Below are positions 8,524 to 17,825 of a stretch of DNA of 64,000 nt, in pieces. A program made the position numbers and the translations under genes. Numbering within the stretch: position 1 is the stretch's first letter; every line of letters starts with the position of its first letter. Location: assembly GCA_004102785.1 (NCBI GenBank), contig SCEJ01000010.1, positions 1 through 64,000 of the forward strand. Reading direction: 5' to 3'. The notes below the pieces were generated by a model. That model had not been told where the DNA came from and searched no databases. It worked only from the letters and a program-made list of their open reading frames with translations. The DNA is from Muribaculaceae bacterium Isolate-013 (NCI) (GTDB lineage: Bacteria > Bacteroidota > Bacteroidia > Bacteroidales > Muribaculaceae).

Positions 8524-9105
8524 TTAATTACTTACTGCATTATAATAGCGCACATTGTAAAGGAACGGCACGACATTGGCCATTTCAGACGTCACCCCGT
8601 ACTGCGACTTGATAATCAGATTCACCTCGCAATCCATCCCGAGATACTTGAGAGGCATCTGAAGGCCGGAGCCCCACTGCGACGAAGATGTCAGCGTGTA
8701 GTTGCCGTAACGGAACGAAGCCGCCCCCAGCGCAACATTAGTGGCATTGCCGCTCCCCTCGGGGAGCTCGCCGGCGGCGGCATACAGACGCAGATTCCAG
8801 CGTGTGAACCGGAAATAAACCAGTTCGTCATCCTGCACTTTCGTATCCGAGCCAGGGTCAAGCACCTGCATGAACACATTGCCCTCTTCGTCAAGCTGAT
8901 AGTAAGGAGCTTCGGGGCCGACTTCAAACCGGTTGTCATCAGGCACCGAGGTCACCACGATATTGTTGGCCAGAAATGTGTTGACAGCCTTGTTCTCTTC
9001 AGTGAGCAACTGAGCGTAGCTCTTCTTCTCTTTACAGCCGGCAAGCGACACAATCATGGCGAAAGCCGCCGCACAAACTGCGATGATATGGATTCTATTT
9101 TTCAT
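8524..9105 (-). CDS. DUF4827 lipoprotein
   Basis: A 193-aa predicted lipoprotein. From the ATG at 9105 (MKNRIH) there is a hydrophobic signal and a lipobox SLAGC. The body (YAQLLTEENKAVNTFLANN, followed by PDDNRFE and a beta-rich domain) fits DUF4827, a Bacteroidales family whose fold resembles peptidyl-prolyl isomerases of the FKBP type; that resemblance is recall, and no catalytic role is claimed. Its start overlaps the end of nrnA, and glmM follows closely, a gene order I associate with Bacteroides genomes. An ATG at 9126 would add seven residues before the signal peptide and seems less likely. Confidence 0.8.
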   Translation of the reverse strand: MKNRIHIIAVCAAAFAMIVSLAGCKEKKSYAQLLTEENKAVNTFLANNIVVTSVPDDNRFEVGPEAPYYQLDEEGNVFMQVLDPGSDTKVQDDELVYFRFTRWNLRLYAAAGELPEGSGNATNVALGAASFRYGNYTLTSSSQWGSGLQMPLKYLGMDCEVNLIIKSQYGVTSEMANVVPFLYNVRYYNAVSN

Positions 9106-10132
9106 TTTCAGGTAAAAATTCATCATAAAGCGGCATCAGGCGCATGAACTCGTCGATGCACTCCTGCAGCGTGCCGTAGAATTCACCGCCGGCGGCATTC
9201 TTGTGGCCGCCGCCGTTGAAATGCTTCTCGCATATCTTATTTACAGGAAACTCACCCTTTGAGCGGGTCGACACCTTGATATAATCCGACTCTTCACGCA
9301 GAAACACCGAATAGGTGATGTCGGGGCAGGTAAGGGGGCGGTTCACAAGGTCCTCCGTATCCCCTTTCTGATAACGGTGGGCATTGAGTTCATCGCGCGT
9401 AAGTGTGATGAGAGCGGCACGATGCTCTGGATATACGGAAAACTTCTGGCTCATGGCATATCCGTTGAGACGCAGACGGTCAGGCGTATTGGTAAAATAC
9501 ACACTGCGATAGATTTCATCCTTGTCGATACCCCGCTCAAGCAGCGCGGCGATAGTGCGGTATATCTGCGGGGAGTTGGACGCATAAGAGAAATTGCCGG
9601 TATCGGTCATCATGCCAGTGTACAGGCATTTGGCCACATCGGCGTCGACAAGATCACCGCGCCCCATCCTGTCAAGCACAAGATATACCAGCAACGAGGT
9701 GGAGGATGCTTCCGGATGCGAAATCATTATATCAGGAAAAGACCCCGGAAACAGGTGGTGGTCAATCATCACCTTCAGCGCCGGAGATGCCAGCACGGCC
9801 TGCTCCATGTGGTCGACCCGTTTGGTGTCGTTATAGTCCAGGGCAAATACCATATCGGCGTCATGCAGCATTTTCGTAGCCGGACGCTCGAAGCGCGAGA
9901 ACGGCATTATATCGCCCGCTCCCGGAAGAAAGGTAAGATATTTAGGGGGAGTGTCGGGCGTTATCACCTTCACGCTCTTGCCGGCGTTTGTCAAAGCCGC
10001 CGCCAGGCCGAGCGACGACCCCATGGCATCGCCGTCGGGCGAAAGATGGCAGGTAATCACCACCTTACGCACTCGCTGCAACTCATACCGCAACTGCCCT
10101 ACGACCTCTTTATTAAGTTTTACTTCATTCAT
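9095..10132 (-). CDS. nrnA: DHH-family phosphoesterase (nanoRNase / pAp phosphatase)
   Basis: Degrades very short oligoribonucleotides and dephosphorylates pAp or cyclic-dinucleotide breakdown products. The 345-aa protein has the DHH metal site, with HLSPDGDAMGS (Asp33, Asp35), LDYND near 99 and IDHH at 123-126. The C-terminal DHHA1 domain contains GGGHKNAAGG near 310. The ATG at 10132 is chosen over the longer open frame because the promoter at 10181-10212 places the transcript start inside that extension. First gene of the operon nrnA-DUF4827-glmM-NlpC/P60. Confidence 0.9.
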   Translation of the reverse strand: MNEVKLNKEVVGQLRYELQRVRKVVITCHLSPDGDAMGSSLGLAAALTNAGKSVKVITPDTPPKYLTFLPGAGDIMPFSRFERPATKMLHDADMVFALDYNDTKRVDHMEQAVLASPALKVMIDHHLFPGSFPDIMISHPEASSTSLLVYLVLDRMGRGDLVDADVAKCLYTGMMTDTGNFSYASNSPQIYRTIAALLERGIDKDEIYRSVYFTNTPDRLRLNGYAMSQKFSVYPEHRAALITLTRDELNAHRYQKGDTEDLVNRPLTCPDITYSVFLREESDYIKVSTRSKGEFPVNKICEKHFNGGGHKNAAGGEFYGTLQECIDEFMRLMPLYDEFLPENEK

Positions 10133-10180
10133 AATCAAACATGTGCGATGATATAACAAACCCGCACGATAGTCAAGATG

Positions 10181-10212
10181 CAAAATTACAAAATTCTCCG
10201 GAATTACACAAA
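10181..10212 (-). promoter_or_regulatory. Promoter of the nrnA-glmM operon
   Basis: On the minus strand, TTTG (10209-10212) is followed after exactly 20 bp by TAATTTTG (10181-10188). This is a complete Bacteroidetes primary-sigma promoter, with the start expected near 10174 and a leader of about 42 nt. Confidence 0.85.
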
Positions 10213-10296
10213 CATGACCAAAACGGAAAGCCGGGGCGACAGCCGGATGCATATCTCGTGCCAAAGACGACCTCCATTGATTTTTAAAGGTTGTTT

Positions 10297-10328
10297 TTTG
10301 GGGGATGATGCGATTTTTGTTACTTTTG
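10297..10328 (+). promoter_or_regulatory. Promoter of the tsaC operon
   Basis: TTTG (10297-10300), a 20-bp spacer and TACTTTTG (10321-10328) match the Bacteroidetes promoter consensus fully. The start is predicted near 10334, leaving about 12 nt before the tsaC ATG. It is divergent from the nrnA promoter. Confidence 0.85.
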
Positions 10329-10345
10329 CGGATAGAAATTAAGAT

Positions 10346-10921
10346 ATGAGCGAAATCAGAAACGAAATAAGACAAGCCGTGCAGACCCTCCGGCAAGGAG
10401 GCATAATATTATATCCCACTGATACCGTGTGGGGTATAGGATGCGATGCCACCGACCCGAAGGCCGTAAGGCGCATATTCGAGCTCAAACGCAGAGCCGA
10501 CCACAAGGCCATGATAGTGCTGGTTGACTCTCTCGCCAAACTTGAACGCCATGCCGACGGGATACCCGAAGTGGCCTACGACCTGATTGAGGCGTCGGAA
10601 CGTCCGCTCACAATTGTCTACGACCGTGGAATCGGCCTGGCTCCGGAGCTTCTCGGCCCCGACGGAACTGTCGGCATAAGGCTCACACGCGAGGAATTCT
10701 CGGCCGGACTATGCCGGGCGCTCGGACATCCGCTGGTGTCGACGTCGGCGAACATCAGCGGCGAAAAGGCTGCCCGTTGCTTCGCTGAGATTTCCGAAGA
10801 GGTGCTCCGTGGAGTCGACTTCATCGCCGACTACCGCCGCGACGAGCCCGCAGGATGCGCGCGCCCGTCATGCGTGATGCGCATCGACGAGTCAGGACTC
10901 TTCAAAATCCTACGCCCTTGA
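10346..10921 (+). CDS. tsaC: L-threonylcarbamoyladenylate synthase (Sua5/YciO/YrdC family)
   Basis: Makes the threonylcarbamoyl-AMP used to form t6A37 in ANN-decoding tRNAs. The 191-aa protein is a single YrdC domain: ILYPTDTVWGIG at the N-terminus, KRRADHKAM (the KxR/SxxxP-like substrate loop) at about 49-57, VGIRLT near 111, and STSANISG near 131-138. It has no Sua5 C-terminal domain, so it is the short TsaC type. It has its own promoter and is followed after 4 bp by the sugar transferase gene, so the two are probably co-transcribed. Confidence 0.9.
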   Translation: MSEIRNEIRQAVQTLRQGGIILYPTDTVWGIGCDATDPKAVRRIFELKRRADHKAMIVLVDSLAKLERHADGIPEVAYDLIEASERPLTIVYDRGIGLAPELLGPDGTVGIRLTREEFSAGLCRALGHPLVSTSANISGEKAARCFAEISEEVLRGVDFIADYRRDEPAGCARPSCVMRIDESGLFKILRP

Positions 10922-10925
10922 ATCA

Positions 10926-12353
10926 ATGATGAGAAGCGAGACCGCACAGCGCATACGTTACCTGGCCGGAGACTTTTTGGCCACCAACCTCGCATGGCTG
11001 ATATTCAACATCATCCGCTATATTGACATCGAGGTGCTGCATCAGGCGCAATACGACTCGCTCGGCCACTTCCTTTCCACTCCCACTGTGATACTCGGAC
11101 AGATACTGTTTCCGGTCTTGATGCTGGGAATATTCTATCTGTCAGGGTTCTACAACAACCCGTTTTTCAAATCACGCATCGAGGAGCTGCTGACAACAAT
11201 GGGCTCCACTGCCGCCGGATGCCTCGTCATCTTCTTCATTGCGATTATAAACGACCCCATACCCGACCGCCAGAGCAATTACATACTCATATTATGGCTG
11301 TGGGGGCTGCAGTTCGGCATCGTCTGGCTTACGCGCCTGTGTATCACCCAGTACGGAATAGCCAATATACAGCGCGGAAAATGGCGCTTCCCCACCCTTC
11401 TTATCGGAGAGGCGGAGGCCACATCGGAGCTGTTCGGACGCCTGCGCCGCCGTTCGCACCGCGACGGCTTCGACCTTGTAGGGATTGTAACGACCGACGC
11501 CTCCGAGGCCGGCCACGAAAGTATCCCCCTCCCGGTTTACCCTCTTGAAAAAATCAACGAGGTGTGTGCGCATCTTAAAATAAAGAACCTAATAGTAGCC
11601 ACCCGCAACACCGACCAGACGGCCACCCTGTCGCTGCTCAACAGGCTTTTCTCGCTCGAACTGCCGATTTTCATATCTCCCACTCTGTTTCATCTTATTA
11701 CAGGCAAACAGCGCCTGCGCAACATTTCAGGCGAGCCCCTGCTTGACATATCATCGCCGGCAATGAGCCAGAGTACGGCAAATCTCAAGCGATGCGGCGA
11801 TGCTGTTGTGTCGGCGCTGGCGCTCATCACCCTTTCTCCACTGCTGGCGGCTATCGCGATAGCTGTCAAATTCAGTTCCAAAGGTCCGGTATTCTACCGG
11901 CAGGAGCGCATCGGATATCACAAAAAGCCATTCAGAATTCTTAAGTTCCGCACAATGCGGGCCGACGCCGAGGCAAACGGGCCTCAGCTCTCGACCGCAG
12001 AAGACCCGAGGATTACCCCCGTCGGGCGGATATTGCGCAAATACCGCCTTGACGAGCTGCCACAGTTCTGGAACGTACTGCTGGGAGAAATGTCGATTGT
12101 CGGGCCACGCCCCGAGCGCGAATACTTCATACGTCAGATAATGGCACGCGCCCCCTACTACGCACTGATTCACCAGGTGCGCCCCGGCATAACATCATGG
12201 GGGATGGTACGCCACGGATATGCCTCCGATGTCGACCAGATGATTGACCGCCTGCAGTATGATCTCCTCTATATCGCAAACGTGTCGCTTCTTGTCGACC
12301 TAAAGATACTCGTCTACACCGTCAACACCGTGTTTACCGGCAAAGGCTTGTAA
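10926..12353 (+). CDS. Polyprenyl-phosphate sugar-1-phosphate transferase (WbaP/WcaJ-like)
   Basis: Initiating glycosyltransferase that loads a sugar-1-phosphate onto undecaprenyl phosphate at the inner membrane for capsule, exopolysaccharide or O-antigen. The 475-aa protein has four N-terminal membrane helices (about 15-145), a Rossmann-like CoA-binding-type domain (about 150-265), one more hydrophobic re-entrant segment (about 290-312), and the bacterial sugar transferase domain with [46 protein letters not shown] and [10 protein letters not shown]. The donor sugar cannot be read from the sequence. It stands apart from any large glycan cluster, which suggests a housekeeping glycan or glycoprotein system; that is inference. 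Confidence 0.9.
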   Translation: MMRSETAQRIRYLAGDFLATNLAWLIFNIIRYIDIEVLHQAQYDSLGHFLSTPTVILGQILFPVLMLGIFYLSGFYNNPFFKSRIEELLTTMGSTAAGCLVIFFIAIINDPIPDRQSNYILILWLWGLQFGIVWLTRLCITQYGIANIQRGKWRFPTLLIGEAEATSELFGRLRRRSHRDGFDLVGIVTTDASEAGHESIPLPVYPLEKINEVCAHLKIKNLIVATRNTDQTATLSLLNRLFSLELPIFISPTLFHLITGKQRLRNISGEPLLDISSPAMSQSTANLKRCGDAVVSALALITLSPLLAAIAIAVKFSSKGPVFYRQERIGYHKKPFRILKFRTMRADAEANGPQLSTAEDPRITPVGRILRKYRLDELPQFWNVLLGEMSIVGPRPEREYFIRQIMARAPYYALIHQVRPGITSWGMVRHGYASDVDQMIDRLQYDLLYIANVSLLVDLKILVYTVNTVFTGKGL

Positions 12354-12384
12354 GCACCAGCTTAACTTCTAATAGTCACTGATT

Positions 12385-14214
12385 TTGCAGACACCGTTAT
12401 CCTCATATTCCCCTGCTCGCCGCCGCCTACACAACTGGTGGCTTGCATTCCTCATATGGCGTGAGCGCCATATAAAGGAAAAGAACCTCATAATAATATT
12501 ATCGCTTGCAGTCGGCATTGTTGCCGGCCTGGCTGCAATGGTGCTCAAATGGCTGATACATTTCATATCGGGCGCTCTGACATCCGGAGTAAGCATCGCC
12601 GGCGCCAACTATATATATATAATTTACCCGGTAGTGGGTGTGCTGCTGGCATGCTGGTATGTGAGAGTGGTTGTGCGCGACAACATCTCACACGGCGTGA
12701 CGCGCGTGCTTTATGCCATATCCCAGAACAAAAGCCGCCTTAAGCCACACAACATGTACACCTCCGTCGTGGCATCATCGGTCACAATCGGATTCGGCGG
12801 CTCCGTCGGAGCGGAAGGCCCGATAGTTTACACGGGCGCAGCTATCGGCTCCAACCTCGGGCAGGCATTCCGCCTTTCACCACGAGTTCTCATGATACTT
12901 GTGGGCTGCGGGGCGGCCGCCGGTATCGCCGGCATATTCAAGGCGCCGATAGCCGGAATGCTATTCACCCTGGAGGTGCTCATGCTCGACCTTACCACAG
13001 TGACAGTAATGCCGCTGCTCATCTCCTCAATCACGGCGGCATCGGTGGCATACATCTTCACGGGTTATGACCTGGAGTTCTTCTTCGTGCAGTCAGAGCC
13101 GTTCGTGATTTGGCGCCTGCATTACTTCGCACTCTTAGGGATTTTCTGCGGACTCGTATCGCTCTATTTCACACGGGTGATGAACCTCATGGAGAAGATC
13201 TTCTCACGCATGGGCGCACAGTGGCGCAAGACACTCTTTGGCGGAGCAATCCTGGCAGCTTTGGTGTTCCTTTTTCCGCCCCTCTACGGCGAAGGCTACG
13301 GCTCCATCAACTCCCTGCTCAACGGTGATCCGTCGTCAATAGTCGACGGATCGGTGTTCTACGGCGACCGGGGTCAGACCTGGTTTATCATCCTCTATAT
13401 CGGCATGATCATACTGCTCAAAGGATTCGCCACCTCGGCCACAAACGGGGCCGGCGGCGTGGGCGGCACATTCGCGCCTTCGCTCTACGTAGGATGTATG
13501 ACCGGCTTCTTTTTTGCCTTTCTTATCAACTCGCTGGGCCTCTCACCGGCAGGGGCAGACCCGCTTTCGGTGAAGAATTTCGCGCTGATGGGTATGGCGG
13601 GGGTGATGGCCGGGGTGATGCACGCCCCGCTGATGGGGATATTCCTTACTGCCGAAATGACCGGTGGCTACGAACTGTTTCTCCCTCTGCTTATAGTATC
13701 GACCCTGTCATACGGCACAATACGCATATTCGAGCCATACTCAATCTACACAATGCGTCTGGCACGCCAGGGGAAACTCCTCACCCACCACAAGGACCGC
13801 GCGGTGCTCACACTGATGAAAATGAATTCAGTGATAGAAACCGACTTCCTGCCGGTGCAGCCGGAATGGAACCTCAAGCAGATGGTCGACACCATCGCCC
13901 GGTCATCGCGCAACCTGTTCCCGGTGCTCGGCCCCGACAAAGAACTTATGGGCATCGTGGTGCTCGACGATATACGCAACATCATGTTCCGCCCCGACCT
14001 TTACCGACGCATGCACGTGAGCCGGTTCATGTCAATGCCTCCGGCAAAAATAACCACCGACGACTCCATGGAGAGCGTGATGAAGACTTTCGACGATACC
14101 GGAGCGTGGAACCTTCCGGTAGTGGATTCCGAAGGGCGCTACGTGGGTTTTGTGTCAAAATCTAAGATTTTCAACTCATACCGCCGCGTACTCCGCCACT
14201 ACTCGGAAGACTGA
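12385..14214 (+). CDS. ClC-family chloride channel/antiporter with CBS pair
   Basis: A 609-aa voltage-gated chloride channel family protein with about 10-12 membrane segments. It carries the selectivity and gating motifs GSVGAEGP (the gating Glu is present, suggesting Cl-/H+ exchange) and GGVGGTFAPS. Two CBS domains (about 475-605) probably sense adenine nucleotides. No ATG is available: the frame is closed by a TAG at 12373, and the first methionine codon lies inside the first helix. Initiation must be at the TTG at 12385 (or CTG/ATT just before it), unless there is a sequence error. It follows the sugar transferase gene after 31 bp. Confidence 0.9.
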   Translation: MQTPLSSYSPARRRLHNWWLAFLIWRERHIKEKNLIIILSLAVGIVAGLAAMVLKWLIHFISGALTSGVSIAGANYIYIIYPVVGVLLACWYVRVVVRDNISHGVTRVLYAISQNKSRLKPHNMYTSVVASSVTIGFGGSVGAEGPIVYTGAAIGSNLGQAFRLSPRVLMILVGCGAAAGIAGIFKAPIAGMLFTLEVLMLDLTTVTVMPLLISSITAASVAYIFTGYDLEFFFVQSEPFVIWRLHYFALLGIFCGLVSLYFTRVMNLMEKIFSRMGAQWRKTLFGGAILAALVFLFPPLYGEGYGSINSLLNGDPSSIVDGSVFYGDRGQTWFIILYIGMIILLKGFATSATNGAGGVGGTFAPSLYVGCMTGFFFAFLINSLGLSPAGADPLSVKNFALMGMAGVMAGVMHAPLMGIFLTAEMTGGYELFLPLLIVSTLSYGTIRIFEPYSIYTMRLARQGKLLTHHKDRAVLTLMKMNSVIETDFLPVQPEWNLKQMVDTIARSSRNLFPVLGPDKELMGIVVLDDIRNIMFRPDLYRRMHVSRFMSMPPAKITTDDSMESVMKTFDDTGAWNLPVVDSEGRYVGFVSKSKIFNSYRRVLRHYSED

Positions 14215-14238
14215 TCCCCCAGGCCGAAGCCTGAGGGA
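14215..14238. terminator. Hairpin between convergent clc and flavodoxin genes
   Basis: TCCCCCAGGC-CGAA-GCCTGAGGGA forms a 10-bp stem with one mismatch and a CGAA loop, directly at the clc stop codon. There is no T-run, so a terminator role is only likely from its position between convergent genes. Confidence 0.4.
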
Positions 14239-14269
14239 TGAACGAGGCATGCACATCGAATATGCTCTG

Positions 14270-14779
14270 CTATCGTGCTGCATCAGCCACAAGGGCCGTC
14301 CAGCCGCGCAGACGTGTCTCGGTCAGTTCCGGGAGATTTACCTCGTCAAGAAGAAGCCCCACGGCATCCACAGCATTCTCCGGCACCGCCTTTGAATGCT
14401 CGAATGAATAGCCGATGGTGTCATACGGCGCGATAAACTCAATTCCGGTAGGACGCAGACGGTCATACAACTCACCCACCCCGGAGCAGAATGTATCCTC
14501 CATCGTCTGGTCGCCGCAGCCGAACAAGGCCGCCTTTTTCCCTTTAAGGTCAAGCACCTCCAGAGCGTCAGTAAAATCATACCAGTCGGTCTCCATCTCG
14601 CCCGAGCCCCATGTGCTGGAGCCCATCACAAGGATGTCGTAAGGGGCAATTGCTGAAGGAGCCGTAGCCCCGACATCATGTATATCCTCATCAGGCACCG
14701 AAAGGAGGGCGGCGATGCGTCGTGCCACCTTCTCTGTCGTACCCGTGGCCGAGCCATAAAATATTCCAATCTTTTTCAT
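14270..14779 (-). CDS. fldA: Flavodoxin
   Basis: A small FMN electron carrier of 169 aa, the usual length for long-chain flavodoxins. The FMN phosphate loop is GSATGTTE (residues 10-17). The aromatic FMN-stacking loops are STWGSGEM (about 54-61) and FGCGDQ (about 90-95, followed by a short insertion and DRLRPTG). Flavodoxin replaces ferredoxin for anaerobic electron transfer, for example to pyruvate:ferredoxin oxidoreductase or reductive activases. It is a single gene with no obvious partner nearby and no clear TAnnTTTG element upstream. Confidence 0.95.
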   Translation of the reverse strand: MKKIGIFYGSATGTTEKVARRIAALLSVPDEDIHDVGATAPSAIAPYDILVMGSSTWGSGEMETDWYDFTDALEVLDLKGKKAALFGCGDQTMEDTFCSGVGELYDRLRPTGIEFIAPYDTIGYSFEHSKAVPENAVDAVGLLLDEVNLPELTETRLRGWTALVADAAR

Positions 14780-14847
14780 ATTCTGTTGTCTGTTGTTTTA
14801 TAGTGTTAAACATTTCTGCCGATAGATGGTTCGTTGCCACAGACAAC

Positions 14848-14881
14848 AAAAGCGTGCACGCTTTGACACGCACACGCTTTT
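14848..14881 (-). terminator. Terminator of the Ca2+-ATPase gene
   Basis: On the minus strand AAAAGCGTG pairs with CACGCTTTT across a 16-nt loop and ends in a short T-run. It lies 27 bp past the ATPase stop codon. Inner repeats GCGTGCACGC allow an alternative shorter stem. Confidence 0.6.
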
Positions 14882-14907
14882 ATTTTTATATAACGTTTAG
14901 ACAATTG

Positions 14908-17607
14908 TCAGATTTTCTTGAACAGACGTACAATCTCGCCAATCCAAAGCACTGCTGAGGTGCCGCCGATTATTATCAGCCAGTCGATAAAATGAAGCGG
15001 CTGCACACTGAAAAACTCACGTCCGAACTCCACTATCACAATCTGCCCTATGAGAATCAGCAGGGCTATTGTCACAAAACCGGAGCAACCCTCGAAGTGA
15101 AGCGCCGAGCGGCCGGTGGCATAGGCGCGGGCATTGAACATATTCCAGAACTGGAGGAATACGAAAATGGTGAAGAACAGCGCAAGCTCATAAGGTGAGA
15201 GGGAAGCCTCGCCCGCAGCCTGCGGAATAAACGAGAACAGTTCCGTAAGGGTTGTCACGCTGTAATGCTCGAAAATATAGAGTAGCCCCAGAAGGAATAC
15301 GAACATAAGACCGCCGACAATCACGATATTGCGCGAAATCGGACCGGTGAGGATAAACGCCTTTCGCGACCGCGGCTTATCCTTCATCACCCGCTTCGAC
15401 GGCGGCAGCGATGCCAGCGCCATGGCGGCAAAGGTATCCATTATGAGGTTGACCCAGAGCATCTGGGTTACCGTCAGGGGTGATTCCATTCCCATGAACG
15501 CGCCGGCAAGTACGATGAAGCAGGCCGCCACGTTGACTGTCATCTGGAAGAGTATGAAACGCTGTATGTTGCGGTAGAGCGAGCGCCCCCACATCACGGC
15601 GCGGCCGATAGAGGCGAAAGAGTTGTCGATTATAGTTATATCCGATGCCTCCTTTGCCACAGAAGTGCCGTCGCCCATCGACAGCCCCACATGCGCCGCT
15701 TTGAGAGCCGGGGCGTCATTGGTGCCGTCGCCGGTCACCGCCACCACCTCGTTATTGGCCTGGAGAGCCTCGACAAGGCGTTTCTTATCCATCGGACGCG
15801 CACGCGCTATAATCTTGAAGTCCTCGACGCATCCACGCAACTGCTCGTCGGTAAGTTCGGCAAACTCGGCGCCGGTGATGATGTTGCGTTCCGAGTCCTC
15901 GGCGTCATTCCACAATCCGATCTGACGGCCGATTTCCTTGGCGGTGCCGGGGGTGTCGCCGGTCACGATTTTCACTTTTATGCCGGCATCGAGCACCTCG
16001 CGCACGGCATCGGGCACATCCGGACGCACCGGATCGGCGATTGCCACGAACCCGAGAAATTCAAGAGCCACATTAGCGTCGGCGGCAAGATTTTTCAGAT
16101 CGGGGTCCACACCTGCCGCAAGCTCCGCGCAGGCGAAGCCGAGAGTGCGCATGGCCTGGTTCTGATACATGAGCAGGCGAGCATCCACTGCCTCGCGGGT
16201 AGCCTCGGCCGGATATTTGCGGCAGAGTCCGTAAACTATTTCAGGAGCACCTTTCACATACAGCATATGGCTGCCGTCGGGACGCTCAATTACCGTGGCC
16301 ATGAATTTACGCTCGGTAGAGAACGGCAATTCCTCCACAATCTTAACACCCTGGCGGAGCGACAGGTAGTCTACGCCCTGCGCATTCAGCCAAAGCAGGA
16401 GCGCACCCTCGGTGGGGTTACCCAGCGCCTTGGGATGCGACGGTTCGGTAAGGTCAAGCTGGGCGGTGGAATTGACTGCGATACCCTCGGCGATTGTGCC
16501 ACTGAGAGACGAACCGTCGAGCCGCTGACCTTCAAGGCCGTAGAAATCAGTGCTCGATACCTGCATCTGATTGCGGGTGAGTGTGCCAGTCTTGTCAGTG
16601 CAAATCACCGTTGTGGCACCCATTGTCTCGCATGCATGCATCTTGCGCACAAGGTTGTTGGTCTTGAGCATACGACGCATGGAGTAGGCCAGCGAAAGTG
16701 TCACAGCCATCGGCAGCCCTTCGGGCACCGCAACAACCACAAGGGTCACTGCAATCATCAGAGTCTGGAGAAAGTAAGCCATGAATCCCACCCACTCGAA
16801 TTCAATTCCGGGATTGGTGAAATACATGAACAGACGCCCGGCCACGATAAGTCCGGCAAACACGTAGCTTGTATAGGATATCAGAGTACCGAGCCGATCA
16901 AGCTGTTCGTTGAGAGGGGTCTTTACAGAGTTGTCAATCTGAGCGGCCTCGAACACCTTGCCGTTCTCGGTCTTGTCGCCCACAGCCGTAACCTCCATGA
17001 TGCCATGCCCCTCCATCACAGTGGTGCCGCGCATCGCTGCATCCGACGGGAATGTGGCTTCCGGATCGAAATCATCGGGATTGACCGTTTTGTGCGCGAC
17101 AGGCTCCCCGGTAAGGGTCGACTCATCGATATTGAGAGCCACAGCCTCAAGAAGATGGCCATCGGCAGGCACTTCATTGCCGGTATTCAGTATAACCACA
17201 TCACCGACAACCACTTCCTTTTTAGGTACTTCGGTAATTTTACCGTTGCGCATCACCTGCACAGGCTCATCGTCATTCACCTGGTTGAGAAGAGCGAATT
17301 CCTTGTCGGCCTTGTATTCAAAAAAGAAACCAAGACCGGTGGCAAGCAGTATGGCGGCGAAAATACCTATCGGCTCGAAAAACACCTCCACACCCTTGTC
17401 AAGCGAAACATATTCATAAATGGAGATGGCCACGGAAAGCACTCCGGCCACCAGCAGAATGATAATCAGCGGGTCGGAAAATTTTTCGAGGAACAGTTTC
17501 CACAGCGGTTCCTTTTCAGCCGGGGTAAGTATATTTTCCCCATGCTCCTGCCGGCTTTTCAACACTTCGCTGTCAGTGAGGCCGGTAATGTTCTTGTTCT
17601 TGCTCAT
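14908..17607 (-). CDS. Calcium-translocating P-type ATPase (PMCA/SERCA-like)
   Basis: An 899-aa P2-type ATPase. It has an N-terminal cation-ATPase domain, actuator motif LTGEP (166-170), the M4 ion-binding PEGLP (295-299), phosphorylation site DKTGTLT (Asp338), nucleotide-binding KGAPE, hinge TGDGTNDAPALKAA, and four C-terminal membrane helices. This is the bacterial PMCA-type group, exporting Ca2+ and possibly Mn2+. I start at the ATG at 17607, since a TAAATTTG -7 element at 17636 would place the transcript start only a few nt before the alternative ATG at 17625. Single gene, terminated by the hairpin at 14848. Confidence 0.93.
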   Translation of the reverse strand: MSKNKNITGLTDSEVLKSRQEHGENILTPAEKEPLWKLFLEKFSDPLIIILLVAGVLSVAISIYEYVSLDKGVEVFFEPIGIFAAILLATGLGFFFEYKADKEFALLNQVNDDEPVQVMRNGKITEVPKKEVVVGDVVILNTGNEVPADGHLLEAVALNIDESTLTGEPVAHKTVNPDDFDPEATFPSDAAMRGTTVMEGHGIMEVTAVGDKTENGKVFEAAQIDNSVKTPLNEQLDRLGTLISYTSYVFAGLIVAGRLFMYFTNPGIEFEWVGFMAYFLQTLMIAVTLVVVAVPEGLPMAVTLSLAYSMRRMLKTNNLVRKMHACETMGATTVICTDKTGTLTRNQMQVSSTDFYGLEGQRLDGSSLSGTIAEGIAVNSTAQLDLTEPSHPKALGNPTEGALLLWLNAQGVDYLSLRQGVKIVEELPFSTERKFMATVIERPDGSHMLYVKGAPEIVYGLCRKYPAEATREAVDARLLMYQNQAMRTLGFACAELAAGVDPDLKNLAADANVALEFLGFVAIADPVRPDVPDAVREVLDAGIKVKIVTGDTPGTAKEIGRQIGLWNDAEDSERNIITGAEFAELTDEQLRGCVEDFKIIARARPMDKKRLVEALQANNEVVAVTGDGTNDAPALKAAHVGLSMGDGTSVAKEASDITIIDNSFASIGRAVMWGRSLYRNIQRFILFQMTVNVAACFIVLAGAFMGMESPLTVTQMLWVNLIMDTFAAMALASLPPSKRVMKDKPRSRKAFILTGPISRNIVIVGGLMFVFLLGLLYIFEHYSVTTLTELFSFIPQAAGEASLSPYELALFFTIFVFLQFWNMFNARAYATGRSALHFEGCSGFVTIALLILIGQIVIVEFGREFFSVQPLHFIDWLIIIGGTSAVLWIGEIVRLFKKI

Positions 17608-17635
17608 AAATAACTGAGGTTGCATATAAATCGTA

Positions 17636-17643
17636 CAAATTTA
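17636..17643 (-). promoter_or_regulatory. -7 element for the Ca2+-ATPase gene
   Basis: The minus strand reads TAAATTTG, a full TAnnTTTG match about 29 bp before the chosen ATG. No matching -33 TTTG was found at 19-21 bp. Confidence 0.5.
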
Positions 17644-17742
17644 CTTAATTTAAATTTTGCAGAGGGGGAAATAGTTGTGAAACTTTTGTTAATTTTCGCA
17701 AAATAGAATGTGTGCCATACCGTTTAATCGGAAAAATTGTAT

Positions 17743-17750
17743 TATTTTTG
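17743..17750 (+). promoter_or_regulatory. -7 element for the META-domain lipoprotein gene
   Basis: TATTTTTG matches TAnnTTTG. The upstream -33 region has only partial matches. It gives a leader of about 70 nt. Confidence 0.5.
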
Positions 17751-17825
17751 TAACCCTATTGCGAAGACTTAAATCTCCGCGCATCTCCTCACACTGAATC
17801 CCAGCATATTACGTTCTACTCTGAC

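Noticed and set aside
15691-17613. Long open frame of 640 codons antisense to the Ca2+-ATPase gene
   Set aside because: The ATPase on the other strand has every family motif. The antisense product is His-rich and featureless, as expected from the mirror of GC-biased codons.
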